DNA of 64,000 bases. It comes from Beijerinckiaceae bacterium (GTDB lineage Bacteria; Pseudomonadota; Alphaproteobacteria; Rhizobiales; Beijerinckiaceae). The stretch is from NCBI GenBank assembly GCA_009773635.1, contig WSYC01000014.1:86735-150734 (forward strand), in the 5' to 3' direction. Both the position numbers and the translations under genes were made by a program. The notes under the pieces were generated by a model. It was not told where the DNA came from and made no database searches. It saw only the letters and a list, made by a program, of their open reading frames with translations. Positions 1 to 7,440 of the stretch are shown one piece after another; the first letter of the stretch is position 1; every line of letters starts with the position of its first letter.

Positions 1-872
1 CCTCCATCGTCATGGTGATGTATGCGGTCGCGACGTCCGGCATGCAGGTCGAGGGGCCGACAGGCGTGAAGGTTTCATCGGCCTCGGTCGGGCAGCTGTT
101 CATGGCCGGCGTTATCCCCGGCCTGATGCTCGCGACGTTGCTGGGCATCACAACCTGGTATCGCGCGTGGAAGAACGGCTATCCGCGCATGCCGCGCGCC
201 ACATGGGCGGAACGCGGCAAGGCGCTGAAAGACAGCTTCTGGGGCCTGTTGCTGATCGTCATCGTCATCGGCGGCATCTACTCCGGCGCGTTCACGCCCA
301 CCGAAGCCGCCGCGATGGCCGCCGCCTATGCTTTCATCATCGCGGTGTTCGTCTACAAGGACATGCGCCTTGCCGATGTGCCGCGCGTGCTGCTGCAATC
401 GGCATCGATGAGCGCGATGCTGCTCTATATCATCACCAATGCGGTGCTGTTCTCCTTCCTGATGACGCACGAGAATATCCCGCAGGCGATGGCATCGTGG
501 ATCGGCGGTACGGGGCTGAACTGGATCACCTTCCTTCTGCTGGTGAACCTCCTCCTGCTGCTCGCCGGCAACGTGATGGAGCCGTCCTCCATCGTGCTGA
601 TCATGGCGCCGATCCTGTTCCCGATGGCGGTGAAACTCGGGATCGACCCCGTGCATTTCGGCATCCTGATCGTCGTCAACATGGAAGTCGGCATGTGTCA
701 CCCGCCGGTGGGGCTCAATCTCTATGTGGCCTCCGGCATCACCAAGATGGGCATCACCGAACTCACCATTGCAGTCTGGCCGTGGCTGCTGACGATGCTC
801 GGCTTCCTTGTGGTGGTGACCTACGTGCCGGAACTCTCGCTCTGGCTGCCGCGCATGCTGGGGATGCTGTAG
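1..872 (+). CDS. dctM: TRAP transporter large permease, DctM type, C-terminal part
   Basis: This is the 3' part of a TRAP large membrane subunit, which uses the ion gradient to import organic acids delivered by a periplasmic binding protein. The frame is already open at base 3 (SIVMVMYAVATSG reads straight in), so the gene begins upstream and the ATG at 12 is internal. About 290 residues remain, with seven or eight hydrophobic segments. The stretches GAFTPTEAAAMAAAYA, LAGNVMEPSSIVLI and CHPPVGLNLYVASGI are hallmark DctM regions. The small permease and binding protein would be expected upstream. The substrate cannot be told from this part; the convergent fumarase next door only hints at a C4-dicarboxylate or related acid. 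Confidence 0.93.
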   Translation, partial: SIVMVMYAVATSGMQVEGPTGVKVSSASVGQLFMAGVIPGLMLATLLGITTWYRAWKNGYPRMPRATWAERGKALKDSFWGLLLIVIVIGGIYSGAFTPTEAAAMAAAYAFIIAVFVYKDMRLADVPRVLLQSASMSAMLLYIITNAVLFSFLMTHENIPQAMASWIGGTGLNWITFLLLVNLLLLLAGNVMEPSSIVLIMAPILFPMAVKLGIDPVHFGILIVVNMEVGMCHPPVGLNLYVASGITKMGITELTIAVWPWLLTMLGFLVVVTYVPELSLWLPRMLGML

Positions 873-886
873 TTTCAGAGTCCTCT

Positions 887-975
887 GCGTCATGCCCGGC
901 CTTGGGCCGGGTATCCACGACTTTTAAGCGTTGATCGGAAGTCGTGGATGGTCGGGCTAAACCCGACCATGACGC
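887..975. repeat. Extended palindromic intergenic element with two side hairpins
   Basis: The gap between the convergent TRAP and fumarase genes is nearly filled by one palindrome. Outer arms GCGTCATG (887-894) and CATGACGC (968-975) pair. Inside lie a left side hairpin (CCCGGCC-TTG-GGCCGGG-like), arms ATCCACGACTT and AAGTCGTGGAT, and a right side hairpin (GGTCGGG-CTAAA-CCCGACC-like). The result would be a cruciform or cloverleaf. This type of palindromic unit is common between genes in Hyphomicrobiales and may also act as a bidirectional transcription stop. No coding content is visible. Confidence 0.8.
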
Positions 976-979
976 GGTG

Positions 980-2473
980 TCACCGGCGCCACAATGCGGG
1001 CCCGAGCGTATGCACGGACTGTCCGGCCGCATCCACCGCGACCGTCACCGGCATGTCCTCGACGACGAACTCGTGGATCGCCTCCATGCCGAGATCGGCA
1101 AAGGCCAGCACCTTCGCGGATTTGATCGCTTTGGCGACGAGATAGGCCGCGCCTCCCACCGCGATCAGGGAGGCGGCCTTGTGCCGCTTGATGGCGTCAA
1201 TCGCCTCCGGCCCGCGCTCGGCCTTGCCGATCATCACCAGCAATCCGGTCTTGGCCAGAAGCTCATCGACGAAGCGATCCATGCGCGTGGCCGTCGTCGG
1301 CCCCGCCGGCCCGACAGCCTCGCCCGCCACCGCGTCCACCGGACCGACATAGTAGATCGCACGGTCCCTCAGATCGACAGGAAGCGCCTTGCCCGCCTTC
1401 AGCATCGCCGACATCCGCGCGTGGGCTGCATCGCGCCCGGTCAGCATACGGCCGGAGAGCAGCAGCGTTTCGCCGGCTTTCCATGTTGCGACCTCCTGAC
1501 GCGTGAGGTGATCAAGATCGACCTTGCGCACTGCACCGGCAGAGGTGAGCTGAATATCGTCCGGCCACGCTGACAACGGCGGCGGTGTAAACACGGCGGG
1601 CCCCGAACCATCCAGCACGAAATGAACATGCCGGTCCGCTGCGCATTGCGGCACCAGCGCCACAGGCTTGGACGCAGCATGTGTCGGATAGGTCGCGATC
1701 TTGACGTCGAGCACGGTTGTCAACCCGCCGAGTCCCTGCGCGCCGATGCCGAGAGCGTTGATCTTCTGATAAAGCTCGATCCGCATCTCCTCGGCTTTCG
1801 AGGCAGGGCCGCGCATCAGCAATCCCGGCATGTCGATGGGGTCGAGCAGCGACATCTTGGCGAGCAGCATCGCCTTTTCCGGCGAGCCGCCGACACCGAG
1901 CCCGATCAGCCCCGGCGGACACCAGCCGGCACCGAGCTTCTCGACCGTGCGGAGAACCCAGTCCGTGACATCATCAGAGGGTTCGAGCGCGGCGAATTTC
2001 GCCTTGTTTTCGGACCCCCCGCCCTTCGCGGCGACATGCACATCGATCCTGTCCCCGGCGACCAGTTCGACGTGCAGCATCGCCGGGGTGTTGTCGCCGG
2101 TGTTCTTCCGTGCGAACAGCGGATCGGAGACCACCGAGGCCCGAAGTGGATTGGCTTCGCGTTTCCAGGCGATACGCACAGCCTCATCGACCAACGCTTG
2201 AAGGTCGCGGCTTGTGGCGATGCGTGCACCTACCCCGACCTTCATGAACACCTGCGCGGTGCCGGTATCCTGGCACATCGGCCGCCGCCCCAGCGCCGCC
2301 ATGCGCGAGTTCACGAGAATCTGACCGATCGCGCCCTTCGCGGCAGGGCTTTCCTCGCGGGCATAAGCAGCGCTCAAATTCTCGATGTAATCCGCCGGGT
2401 GATAGCAGGCGATGAACTGCAGCGCGTCCGCAAGGCTCGAGACAAGGTCATCTTCGGTGATCGTCGCTGGCAT
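980..2473 (-). CDS. fumA: Fumarate hydratase, class I ([4Fe-4S])
   Basis: Interconverts fumarate and L-malate in the TCA cycle. The 497-residue protein has the class I layout: an N-terminal iron-sulfur domain (about 1-290) and a C-terminal domain. The three cluster cysteines are visible at about C67 (in CQDTG), C185 (in CPPG, followed by IGLGVGG) and C277 (in CAADRHVHF). The C-terminal half carries the family segment [15 protein letters not shown] and GPTTATRMD. It is somewhat shorter than E. coli FumA (548 residues), as many alphaproteobacterial forms are. It is convergent with the TRAP gene and divergent from the molybdenum-hydroxylase operon, so it has its own promoter in the 138-base gap at 2474-2611. 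Class I enzymes can accept related diacids; fumarase is the simplest call. Confidence 0.92.
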   Translation of the reverse strand: MPATITEDDLVSSLADALQFIACYHPADYIENLSAAYAREESPAAKGAIGQILVNSRMAALGRRPMCQDTGTAQVFMKVGVGARIATSRDLQALVDEAVRIAWKREANPLRASVVSDPLFARKNTGDNTPAMLHVELVAGDRIDVHVAAKGGGSENKAKFAALEPSDDVTDWVLRTVEKLGAGWCPPGLIGLGVGGSPEKAMLLAKMSLLDPIDMPGLLMRGPASKAEEMRIELYQKINALGIGAQGLGGLTTVLDVKIATYPTHAASKPVALVPQCAADRHVHFVLDGSGPAVFTPPPLSAWPDDIQLTSAGAVRKVDLDHLTRQEVATWKAGETLLLSGRMLTGRDAAHARMSAMLKAGKALPVDLRDRAIYYVGPVDAVAGEAVGPAGPTTATRMDRFVDELLAKTGLLVMIGKAERGPEAIDAIKRHKAASLIAVGGAAYLVAKAIKSAKVLAFADLGMEAIHEFVVEDMPVTVAVDAAGQSVHTLGPALWRR

Positions 2474-2507
2474 GTTGCAGTCCCCGGTTCTCGACCTTGC
2501 AAGACTG

Positions 2508-2528
2508 CAAGACGTCGCGACGTTCTTG
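2508..2528. promoter_or_regulatory. Palindrome in the divergent fumarase / molybdenum-hydroxylase promoter region
   Basis: ACGTCGCGACGT at 2512-2523 is a perfect 12-base palindrome. It is extended by CAAG on the left and CTTG on the right, with one unpaired T. It sits in the only intergenic space that can hold promoters for both the fumarase (minus) and the iorA-soxA operon (plus). An operator for a dimeric regulator is a reasonable reading, but no regulator gene is adjacent and I cannot place reliable -35/-10 boxes. Confidence 0.4.
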
Positions 2529-2611
2529 TGCGTGACAAGCCCGGAAAACAGAATAGCATCCTTTCAAAAGCGCGGTCACGCGCCCTTTCATGGCATCCCC
2601 GGGAGGATCGT

Positions 2612-3061
2612 ATGGCCAAGCTGACCGTCAACGGAAAAACCATCGACGTCGATGCTGCACCCGATACGCCCCTGCTTTGGGCAATCCGCGAGCAGATCGG
2701 CCTCACCGGAACGAAGTATGGCTGCGGAGTCGGGCAATGCGGTTCCTGCACGGTGCATATCGACGGCGAAGCCGTGCGCTCCTGCTCGATCACGGTTGGC
2801 TCTTTGAAGGCAGACCAGAAGATCGTGACGATCGAGGGGCTGTCCCCGACCCATTCGCACCCGATCCAGAAAGCCTGGCTCGAGCTGGAGGTGCCGCAGT
2901 GCGGCTATTGCCAGTCCGGCATGATTATGGCCGCCGCTGCACTGCTCGCAAAGAAGCCGAAGCCAACCGACGCGGATATCGACGAAGCCATGACGAACAT
3001 CTGCCGCTGCGGCACCTACAACCGTGTGCGGGCGGGCATCAAGCTCGCCGCGAACGCGTAA
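2612..3061 (+). CDS. iorA: (2Fe-2S) subunit of molybdenum hydroxylase, isoquinoline 1-oxidoreductase type
   Basis: Small electron-transfer subunit of a xanthine-dehydrogenase-family molybdenum hydroxylase, 149 residues, normal for IorA. The plant-ferredoxin-like cluster has C38, C43, C46 and C58; the second cluster has C97 and C100 (CGYC) and C131 and C133 (CRC). The ATG at 2612 is chosen because GGGAGGA lies just upstream and the protein then starts at the usual MAKLTVNGK. The frame stays open further upstream, but that stretch overlaps the fumarase on the other strand. It has no signal peptide; proteins of this type are exported bound to the Tat-bearing large subunit. The large subunit follows after 12 bases. 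IorA is a family label; the substrate is unknown. Confidence 0.9.
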   Translation: MAKLTVNGKTIDVDAAPDTPLLWAIREQIGLTGTKYGCGVGQCGSCTVHIDGEAVRSCSITVGSLKADQKIVTIEGLSPTHSHPIQKAWLELEVPQCGYCQSGMIMAAAALLAKKPKPTDADIDEAMTNICRCGTYNRVRAGIKLAANA

Positions 3062-3073
3062 GGGAGAGAGATC

Positions 3074-5248
3074 ATGACGCACGCTCTCGACGTTTCGCGC
3101 CGCACGTTCTTGAAGTCCTCCGCCGTTGCTGCTGGCGGTTTCACGCTCGGCTTCTCTGTTCCCTTCGGCGAGGCCGCTGCACAAGGGGTACTCCCGCCCG
3201 AGGTCAACGCCTGGGTGGTGGTAAAGCCGGACGACACCGTCATCGTCCGCATCGCCCGTTCCGAGATGGGTCAGGGCACGCTCACCGGTCTGGCCCAGCT
3301 CGTCGCCGAGGAACTGGAGGCCGATTGGTCGAAGGTCACCTGGGAATACCCCACACCGGGCCAGAACGTCGCCCGCAACCGCGTCTGGAAGAATTTCTCG
3401 ACCGGCGGCTCGCGCGGCATCCGCGAGAGCCATCAGTATGTCCGCGAGGGCGGTGCCGCCGCCCGGATGATGCTGGTGCAGGCCGCAGCGAATGAATGGG
3501 GCGTGCCGGCGGCGGACTGCAAGGCCGCCAGAAGCACCATCACCCACACCGCGTCGGGCCGCTCGACGACTTACGGCAAGGTCGCGGCGGCAGCCGCCAA
3601 GCTTGAGCCCCCCAAAGAGGTCAAGCTGAAGGACGCCAAGGATTGGGCCATCGCCGGCAAGCCATTGAAGCGGCTCGATACCGTCGACAAGCTCTCCGGC
3701 AAGCAGGTCTACGGCGCGGACCTCAAACTGCCGGGCATGCTCAACGCCGCGATCAAGGATTGCCCGGTGTTCGGTGGTAAGGTCGCGAGCTTCGACGCCG
3801 CGAAAATCGAGAAGATGCCCGGCGTCAGGAAGGTCGTGAAAGTCGGCGAGAGCGCACTCGCCGTCGTCGCTGACACCTGGTGGCAGGCGAAAACCGCGCT
3901 CGATGCGCTCCCCATCGTCTGGGATGAGGGCCCGCATGCCAAGGTCTCCTCGGAGACCATCGCCGCCATGCTCAAAGAGGGGCTCGATGCCGAGCAGGCC
4001 TATATCGGCAACAAGGCCGGGGACGCCAAGGCCGCCATCGCCAGCGCGGCGAAGAAGGTCGAGGCGACCTATTCCTACCCCTACCAGAACCACGCCTGCA
4101 TGGAGCCGATGAACGCCACCGCGCTCTGGACGGCGGAGAAATGCGAGGTCTGGTGCCCGACGCAGAACGGAGAGGCGGCCTTCGCGGCAACCGTGGAAGC
4201 CTCCGGCCACCCCGCGCCGAAGTGCGAGGTCTACAAGCTTCACCTTGGCGGCGGCTTCGGTCGGCGCGGCATGACTGACTACGTCCGCCAGGCCGTCGCG
4301 ATCGCCAAGCAGATGCCCGGCACGCCGGTCAAGCTGCTCTGGAGCCGCGAGGAGGATATGCTCCACGGGCGCTATCACCCGATCACCATGGCAAAGATGA
4401 CCGGCGCGCTCGATGCGCAAGGTAACCTGGTCGGGCTCCACATGCGGATCTCCGGCCAGTCGATCCTCGCAAGCGTCAACCCGCAGGCGCTGCAGCAGGG
4501 CCGCGACCCCGTGACCTTCCAGGGGCTCAACCCCTCCGGCCCGGAGGCGAGCTTCGGTTACACGATCCCCAATCTGCTGATCGACCACGCGATGCGCAAC
4601 CCGCATGTGCCGGCCGGCTTCTGGCGCGGCGTGAATCTCAACCACAATGCGATTTACGTCGAGTGTTTCATGGATGAACTGGCACAGGCCGCCGGGGTCG
4701 ACCCGCTGGAATTCCGCCGCCGTCTGATGAAGAGCCATCCCAAGCACCTTGCGGTGCTCGAAGCCGCCGCGAAGGGCATCGGCTGGGGCACGCCCGCGCC
4801 ATCAGGCATCCATCGCGGGCTGTGCCAGACGATGGGGTTCGGCTCCTATGTTGCCGCCGGCGCGGAAGTGTCGGTGGATGCGAAGGGCGCGATCAAGATC
4901 CACCGCATCGTCGCGGCCACCAACCCCGGCCATGTCGTCAACCCGGATCAGGTGGCGGCACAGGTCGAGGGCTCGTTCGTCTACGGCCTCTCGGCGATGC
5001 TGTATCAGGAATGCACCGTGAAGAACGGCCGGATCGTCGAGGAAAACTTCGACACCTACCCGCCGCTGCGGATGGACGAAATGCCGAAGGTCGAAAGCAT
5101 CCTGATGCCCTCGGGCGATTTCTGGGGCGGGGGGGGCGAGCCCACCATCGCGGTTGCGGCCCCCGCCGTGCTCAACGCCATCTTCGCGGCGACGGGCAAG
5201 CGCGTGCGCTCACTGCCGCTCAAGAACGCGGACCTGCGCCGGGCCTGA
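3074..5248 (+). CDS. iorB: Molybdopterin-binding catalytic subunit, IorB / aldehyde-oxidase type, Tat-exported
   Basis: Catalytic subunit (724 residues) of a periplasmic molybdenum hydroxylase, which hydroxylates a substrate with oxygen from water and passes electrons to the 2Fe-2S subunit. The N-terminus is a Tat signal (SRRTFLKSSAVAAGG, ending near AAAQG). Molybdopterin-contact segments include GGGFGRRGMTDY, and the catalytic glutamate is in GGGGEPT at about E689. This length and layout match the single-subunit IorB group rather than cytoplasmic xanthine dehydrogenase. AGGGAGAG precedes the ATG. The stop overlaps the soxX start (TGATG), so the enzyme is translationally coupled to the cytochrome SoxX, a likely hint about its electron acceptor or pathway. 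The Tat signal is seen; coupling to Sox is inference. Confidence 0.9.
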   Translation: MTHALDVSRRTFLKSSAVAAGGFTLGFSVPFGEAAAQGVLPPEVNAWVVVKPDDTVIVRIARSEMGQGTLTGLAQLVAEELEADWSKVTWEYPTPGQNVARNRVWKNFSTGGSRGIRESHQYVREGGAAARMMLVQAAANEWGVPAADCKAARSTITHTASGRSTTYGKVAAAAAKLEPPKEVKLKDAKDWAIAGKPLKRLDTVDKLSGKQVYGADLKLPGMLNAAIKDCPVFGGKVASFDAAKIEKMPGVRKVVKVGESALAVVADTWWQAKTALDALPIVWDEGPHAKVSSETIAAMLKEGLDAEQAYIGNKAGDAKAAIASAAKKVEATYSYPYQNHACMEPMNATALWTAEKCEVWCPTQNGEAAFAATVEASGHPAPKCEVYKLHLGGGFGRRGMTDYVRQAVAIAKQMPGTPVKLLWSREEDMLHGRYHPITMAKMTGALDAQGNLVGLHMRISGQSILASVNPQALQQGRDPVTFQGLNPSGPEASFGYTIPNLLIDHAMRNPHVPAGFWRGVNLNHNAIYVECFMDELAQAAGVDPLEFRRRLMKSHPKHLAVLEAAAKGIGWGTPAPSGIHRGLCQTMGFGSYVAAGAEVSVDAKGAIKIHRIVAATNPGHVVNPDQVAAQVEGSFVYGLSAMLYQECTVKNGRIVEENFDTYPPLRMDEMPKVESILMPSGDFWGGGGEPTIAVAAPAVLNAIFAATGKRVRSLPLKNADLRRA

Positions 5249-5730
5249 TGCGGCGCATCGCCCCGCTCCGACGGATGCTTTCGGCTTTCGCCGGGCTGAT
5301 GATGACGTCCATCGGCTTGGGCGCTGCTGGCGCTCTGGCACAGGATCTGCCCGTTGTGCCCTATCGGATTGAAAGCGGCGGCATTTCCGCCCCTCTCGGC
5401 GGCAGGCAGGGCGATGCCGGGCGTGGGCGAAAACTGGTGACGGACCGGCGCAAGGGGCTATGCCTCCTCTGCCATTCCGGCCCGTTCCCCGAAGAGCGAT
5501 TTCAGGGCGACCTTGCTCCTTCTCTTGCGGGCATTGCGAGCCGGCTCACTGCTGAAAAGATCAGGTTGCGGATCGTGGACAGCACCGCAATCAACCCCGC
5601 GAGTCTCATGCCGCCCTATCATCGGATCGAGGGGTTGGTGGAGGTGGGCGCGGCCTGGCGCGGCAAACCGATCCTCACGGCAGGGGAAATCGAGGATGTC
5701 GTGGCTTTCCTCGGAACTTTGCGGGACTAG
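5248..5730 (+). CDS. soxX: SoxX, mono-haem cytochrome c of sulfur oxidation
   Basis: Small subunit of the SoxAX c-type cytochrome, which in the Sox system oxidatively couples a reduced sulfur compound to the cysteine of SoxY. The 160-residue protein has a signal peptide (cleavage near ALAQD), one CLLCH haem site (72-76), a probable axial methionine in LMPPY (M121) and the SoxX C-terminal signature YHRIEGL through RGKPILTAGEIEDVVAFL. The start ATG shares bases with the iorB stop (TGATG), so the two genes are translationally coupled. soxY follows after 39 bases. The motifs leave little doubt about the family. Confidence 0.93.
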   Translation: MRRIAPLRRMLSAFAGLMMTSIGLGAAGALAQDLPVVPYRIESGGISAPLGGRQGDAGRGRKLVTDRRKGLCLLCHSGPFPEERFQGDLAPSLAGIASRLTAEKIRLRIVDSTAINPASLMPPYHRIEGLVEVGAAWRGKPILTAGEIEDVVAFLGTLRD

Positions 5731-5769
5731 ATCAGGGACGACAGGACAACCATTCCCGGAGCAACGGAC

Positions 5770-6228
5770 ATGCCTCCTTCAACAAAGCCAACAAGGCGAA
5801 AGGTGCTGGTTCAGGGCACGGCGGCACTGGCGTTTCTGACCGCCAGACCTGCTTTCGCGGAACCGGAGGATATGGAAAAGGCGATCCTTGATTTCACCGG
5901 CGGTGTGGCCGTTACGCCCGGAAAGGTGAAGATCGAGGTCGCGCCGCTCGTCGAGAACGGCAATTCGGTCACCCTCGGCGTGCGTGTCGAAAGCCCGATG
6001 ACGACAGCTTACCACGTGAAAACCATCGCGCTGTTCAACGAGAAAAACCCGCAACCGCAGATCGCCCGGTTTCATCTCGGTCCGCGCGCAGGGCGAGCGG
6101 CGGTCGAAACCCGCATCCGCCTTGCGACCACGCAGCACCTCACCGCTATCGCGCGGCTGAGTGATGGCAGTCTGTGGTCGGATACCGTTGAAGTCATCGT
6201 CACCATCGCGGCCTGCACGGAGGATTGA
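5770..6228 (+). CDS. soxY: SoxY, sulfur-carrier subunit with variant C-terminal arm
   Basis: SoxY carries sulfur intermediates on a cysteine near its C-terminus and pairs with SoxZ in the periplasm. The 152-residue protein has a Tat signal (RRKVLVQGTAALAF, cleavage near AFAEP) and the all-beta SoxY fold region (about 40-145). The C-terminus ends IAACTED, so C149 is kept, but the usual GGCGG context is absent and three residues follow the cysteine. This could lower flexibility of the swinging arm or mark a different partner set. GGAG lies 8 bases upstream of the ATG. soxZ starts 3 bases after its stop. The family call is firm from order and neighbours; carrier function is inferred. Confidence 0.88.
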   Translation: MPPSTKPTRRKVLVQGTAALAFLTARPAFAEPEDMEKAILDFTGGVAVTPGKVKIEVAPLVENGNSVTLGVRVESPMTTAYHVKTIALFNEKNPQPQIARFHLGPRAGRAAVETRIRLATTQHLTAIARLSDGSLWSDTVEVIVTIAACTED

Positions 6229-6231
6229 GCC

Positions 6232-6555
6232 ATGGCAAGCGCGCTGATCGATGCCCCGAAAACCGCGAAGCGCGGCGAGATCATCACCTTGCGGGCGCTG
6301 GTCTCGCACCAGATGGAAACCGGATATCGGCGCGAAATTTCCGGCGCGGTCATTCCGCGGCTGATCATCCATACTTTCACCTGCCACTATGATGGCGAGG
6401 AGATTTTCCGCGCCGATCTTTTCCCGGCCATGGCGGCCAATCCGCTGATCGCCTTCACCACCGTTGCCACGCGGAGTGAGCCGCTGGTGTTTCGCTGGCT
6501 CGACGACGCTGGCGTCGCGATCACCGAGACCGTTCAGCTGGTGGTGACGGCATGA
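6232..6555 (+). CDS. soxZ: SoxZ, partner of the SoxY sulfur carrier
   Basis: SoxZ forms the heterodimer with SoxY that presents the sulfur-loaded arm to SoxAX and downstream enzymes. It is 107 residues long, the usual size, with no signal peptide, consistent with co-export alongside Tat-bearing SoxY. Typical segments are KRGEIITLRALVSHQMETGYR near the N-terminus and a beta-rich remainder ending in VQLVVTA. A GGAGGA sequence at the end of soxY provides the ribosome-binding site. The stop overlaps the soxA start (ATGA), so soxY, soxZ and soxA are likely made from one message. Confidence 0.93.
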   Translation: MASALIDAPKTAKRGEIITLRALVSHQMETGYRREISGAVIPRLIIHTFTCHYDGEEIFRADLFPAMAANPLIAFTTVATRSEPLVFRWLDDAGVAITETVQLVVTA

Positions 6556-7394
6556 TGTTTCCGGAGAGACATTCTCGGAACAATATCGAGCCTAGTTCAG
6601 ATTTTTATTTGCCGGCTTTCTTTATTGCTGTCCTTTTTGCGATCAACCTCTCTCCGGTTCCTTTTATGGCTGTTCGCGCTGCTGAAATCCCGCTCGCCCA
6701 ACGCCAGTCCGGCTTCGAACTCATGCAGGCGGAAACGCAAGCCATGCAGCGCAACGACCTCTCCAACCCCGCGATGCTCTGGGTGCGCGAGGGCGAAAAG
6801 CTCTGGGACGAAAAACCCGGCGAGAATGGACAATCCTGCGTCGCATGCCACGGTGTAGTCACCGGCATGGCGGGTGTTGCAGCCAGCTATCCGACGCTCG
6901 ATACTGCGTCCGGCAGGCCGATCGATCTGACAGGACGTATCCAGCAATGCCGCACGGATCGCCAGCGCGCGAGTGCATGGCCGCGCGAGAGCCGGGCACT
7001 GCTGGCGATGGCAAGCCTTATCGGCCTGCAATCGCGCGGCATGCCGATCATGCCTGCACCGGACCCGATATCGAAAGCCGGCGCGGCGCGCGGCAAGGCA
7101 CTGTTCAACCAGCGCGTCGGCCAGCTCAATCTTTCCTGCGCCCAGTGTCATGACGACAATTGGGGCCGCAAGCTGGGCAGCGCGACAATCCCGCAAGGGC
7201 ACCCGACCGGCTACCCGATCTACCGGCTCGAATGGCAGGGCGTCGGCTCATTGCAACGCCGGCTACGGAACTGCCTCGCCGGCGTTCGCGCCGAGGCGTT
7301 TCCCTTCGGCGCGGACGCGTTGATCGATCTCGAACTTTTCCTCATGGAGCGCGCGGCGGGCATGACGGTCGAGACGCCCGCCGTGCGACCCTGA
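6552..7394 (+). CDS. soxA: SoxA, di-haem cytochrome c subunit
   Basis: Catalytic subunit of the SoxAX cytochrome, 280 residues. The N-terminus has a long hydrophobic export segment (about 18-43). Two haem sites are seen, CVACH at 96-100 and CAQCH at 196-200, so this is the di-haem form. The conserved cysteine C133 in IQQCR is present. The active-site cysteine that ligates the second haem is C241, in RNCLAGVRAEAF. The gene ends the operon: a short 19-base tandem repeat and a convergent aldehyde dehydrogenase follow, and no soxB, soxC or soxD is seen. All residues needed for a working SoxAX are therefore present even though the thiosulfohydrolase gene is elsewhere or missing. Confidence 0.93.
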   Translation: MMFPERHSRNNIEPSSDFYLPAFFIAVLFAINLSPVPFMAVRAAEIPLAQRQSGFELMQAETQAMQRNDLSNPAMLWVREGEKLWDEKPGENGQSCVACHGVVTGMAGVAASYPTLDTASGRPIDLTGRIQQCRTDRQRASAWPRESRALLAMASLIGLQSRGMPIMPAPDPISKAGAARGKALFNQRVGQLNLSCAQCHDDNWGRKLGSATIPQGHPTGYPIYRLEWQGVGSLQRRLRNCLAGVRAEAFPFGADALIDLELFLMERAAGMTVETPAVRP

Positions 7395-7440
7395 CCATCA
7401 GGCCCGCCCCTAACCATCAGGCCCGCCCCTAACCATCAGG
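7394..7440. repeat. 19-base tandem repeat between convergent soxA and aldehyde dehydrogenase ends
   Basis: The unit ACCATCAGGCCCGCCCCTA begins at 7394 and 7413, and a partial third copy begins at 7432. The repeat starts on the last base of the soxA stop and runs into the aldehyde dehydrogenase stop (7436-7438). It fills the whole gap; no clear terminator hairpin is seen. Confidence 0.75.

Noticed and set aside
2588..4747. A 719-codon open reading on the minus strand over the iorA/iorB genes
   Set aside because: It is the antisense shadow of a high-GC gene with clear family motifs; its translation is rich in Arg, His, Asp and Gly and matches no family.
2612..7394. Complete thiosulfate-oxidising Sox system
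   Set aside because: SoxB and SoxCD are missing from the window and SoxY lacks the canonical arm, so full thiosulfate oxidation cannot be claimed from this locus.
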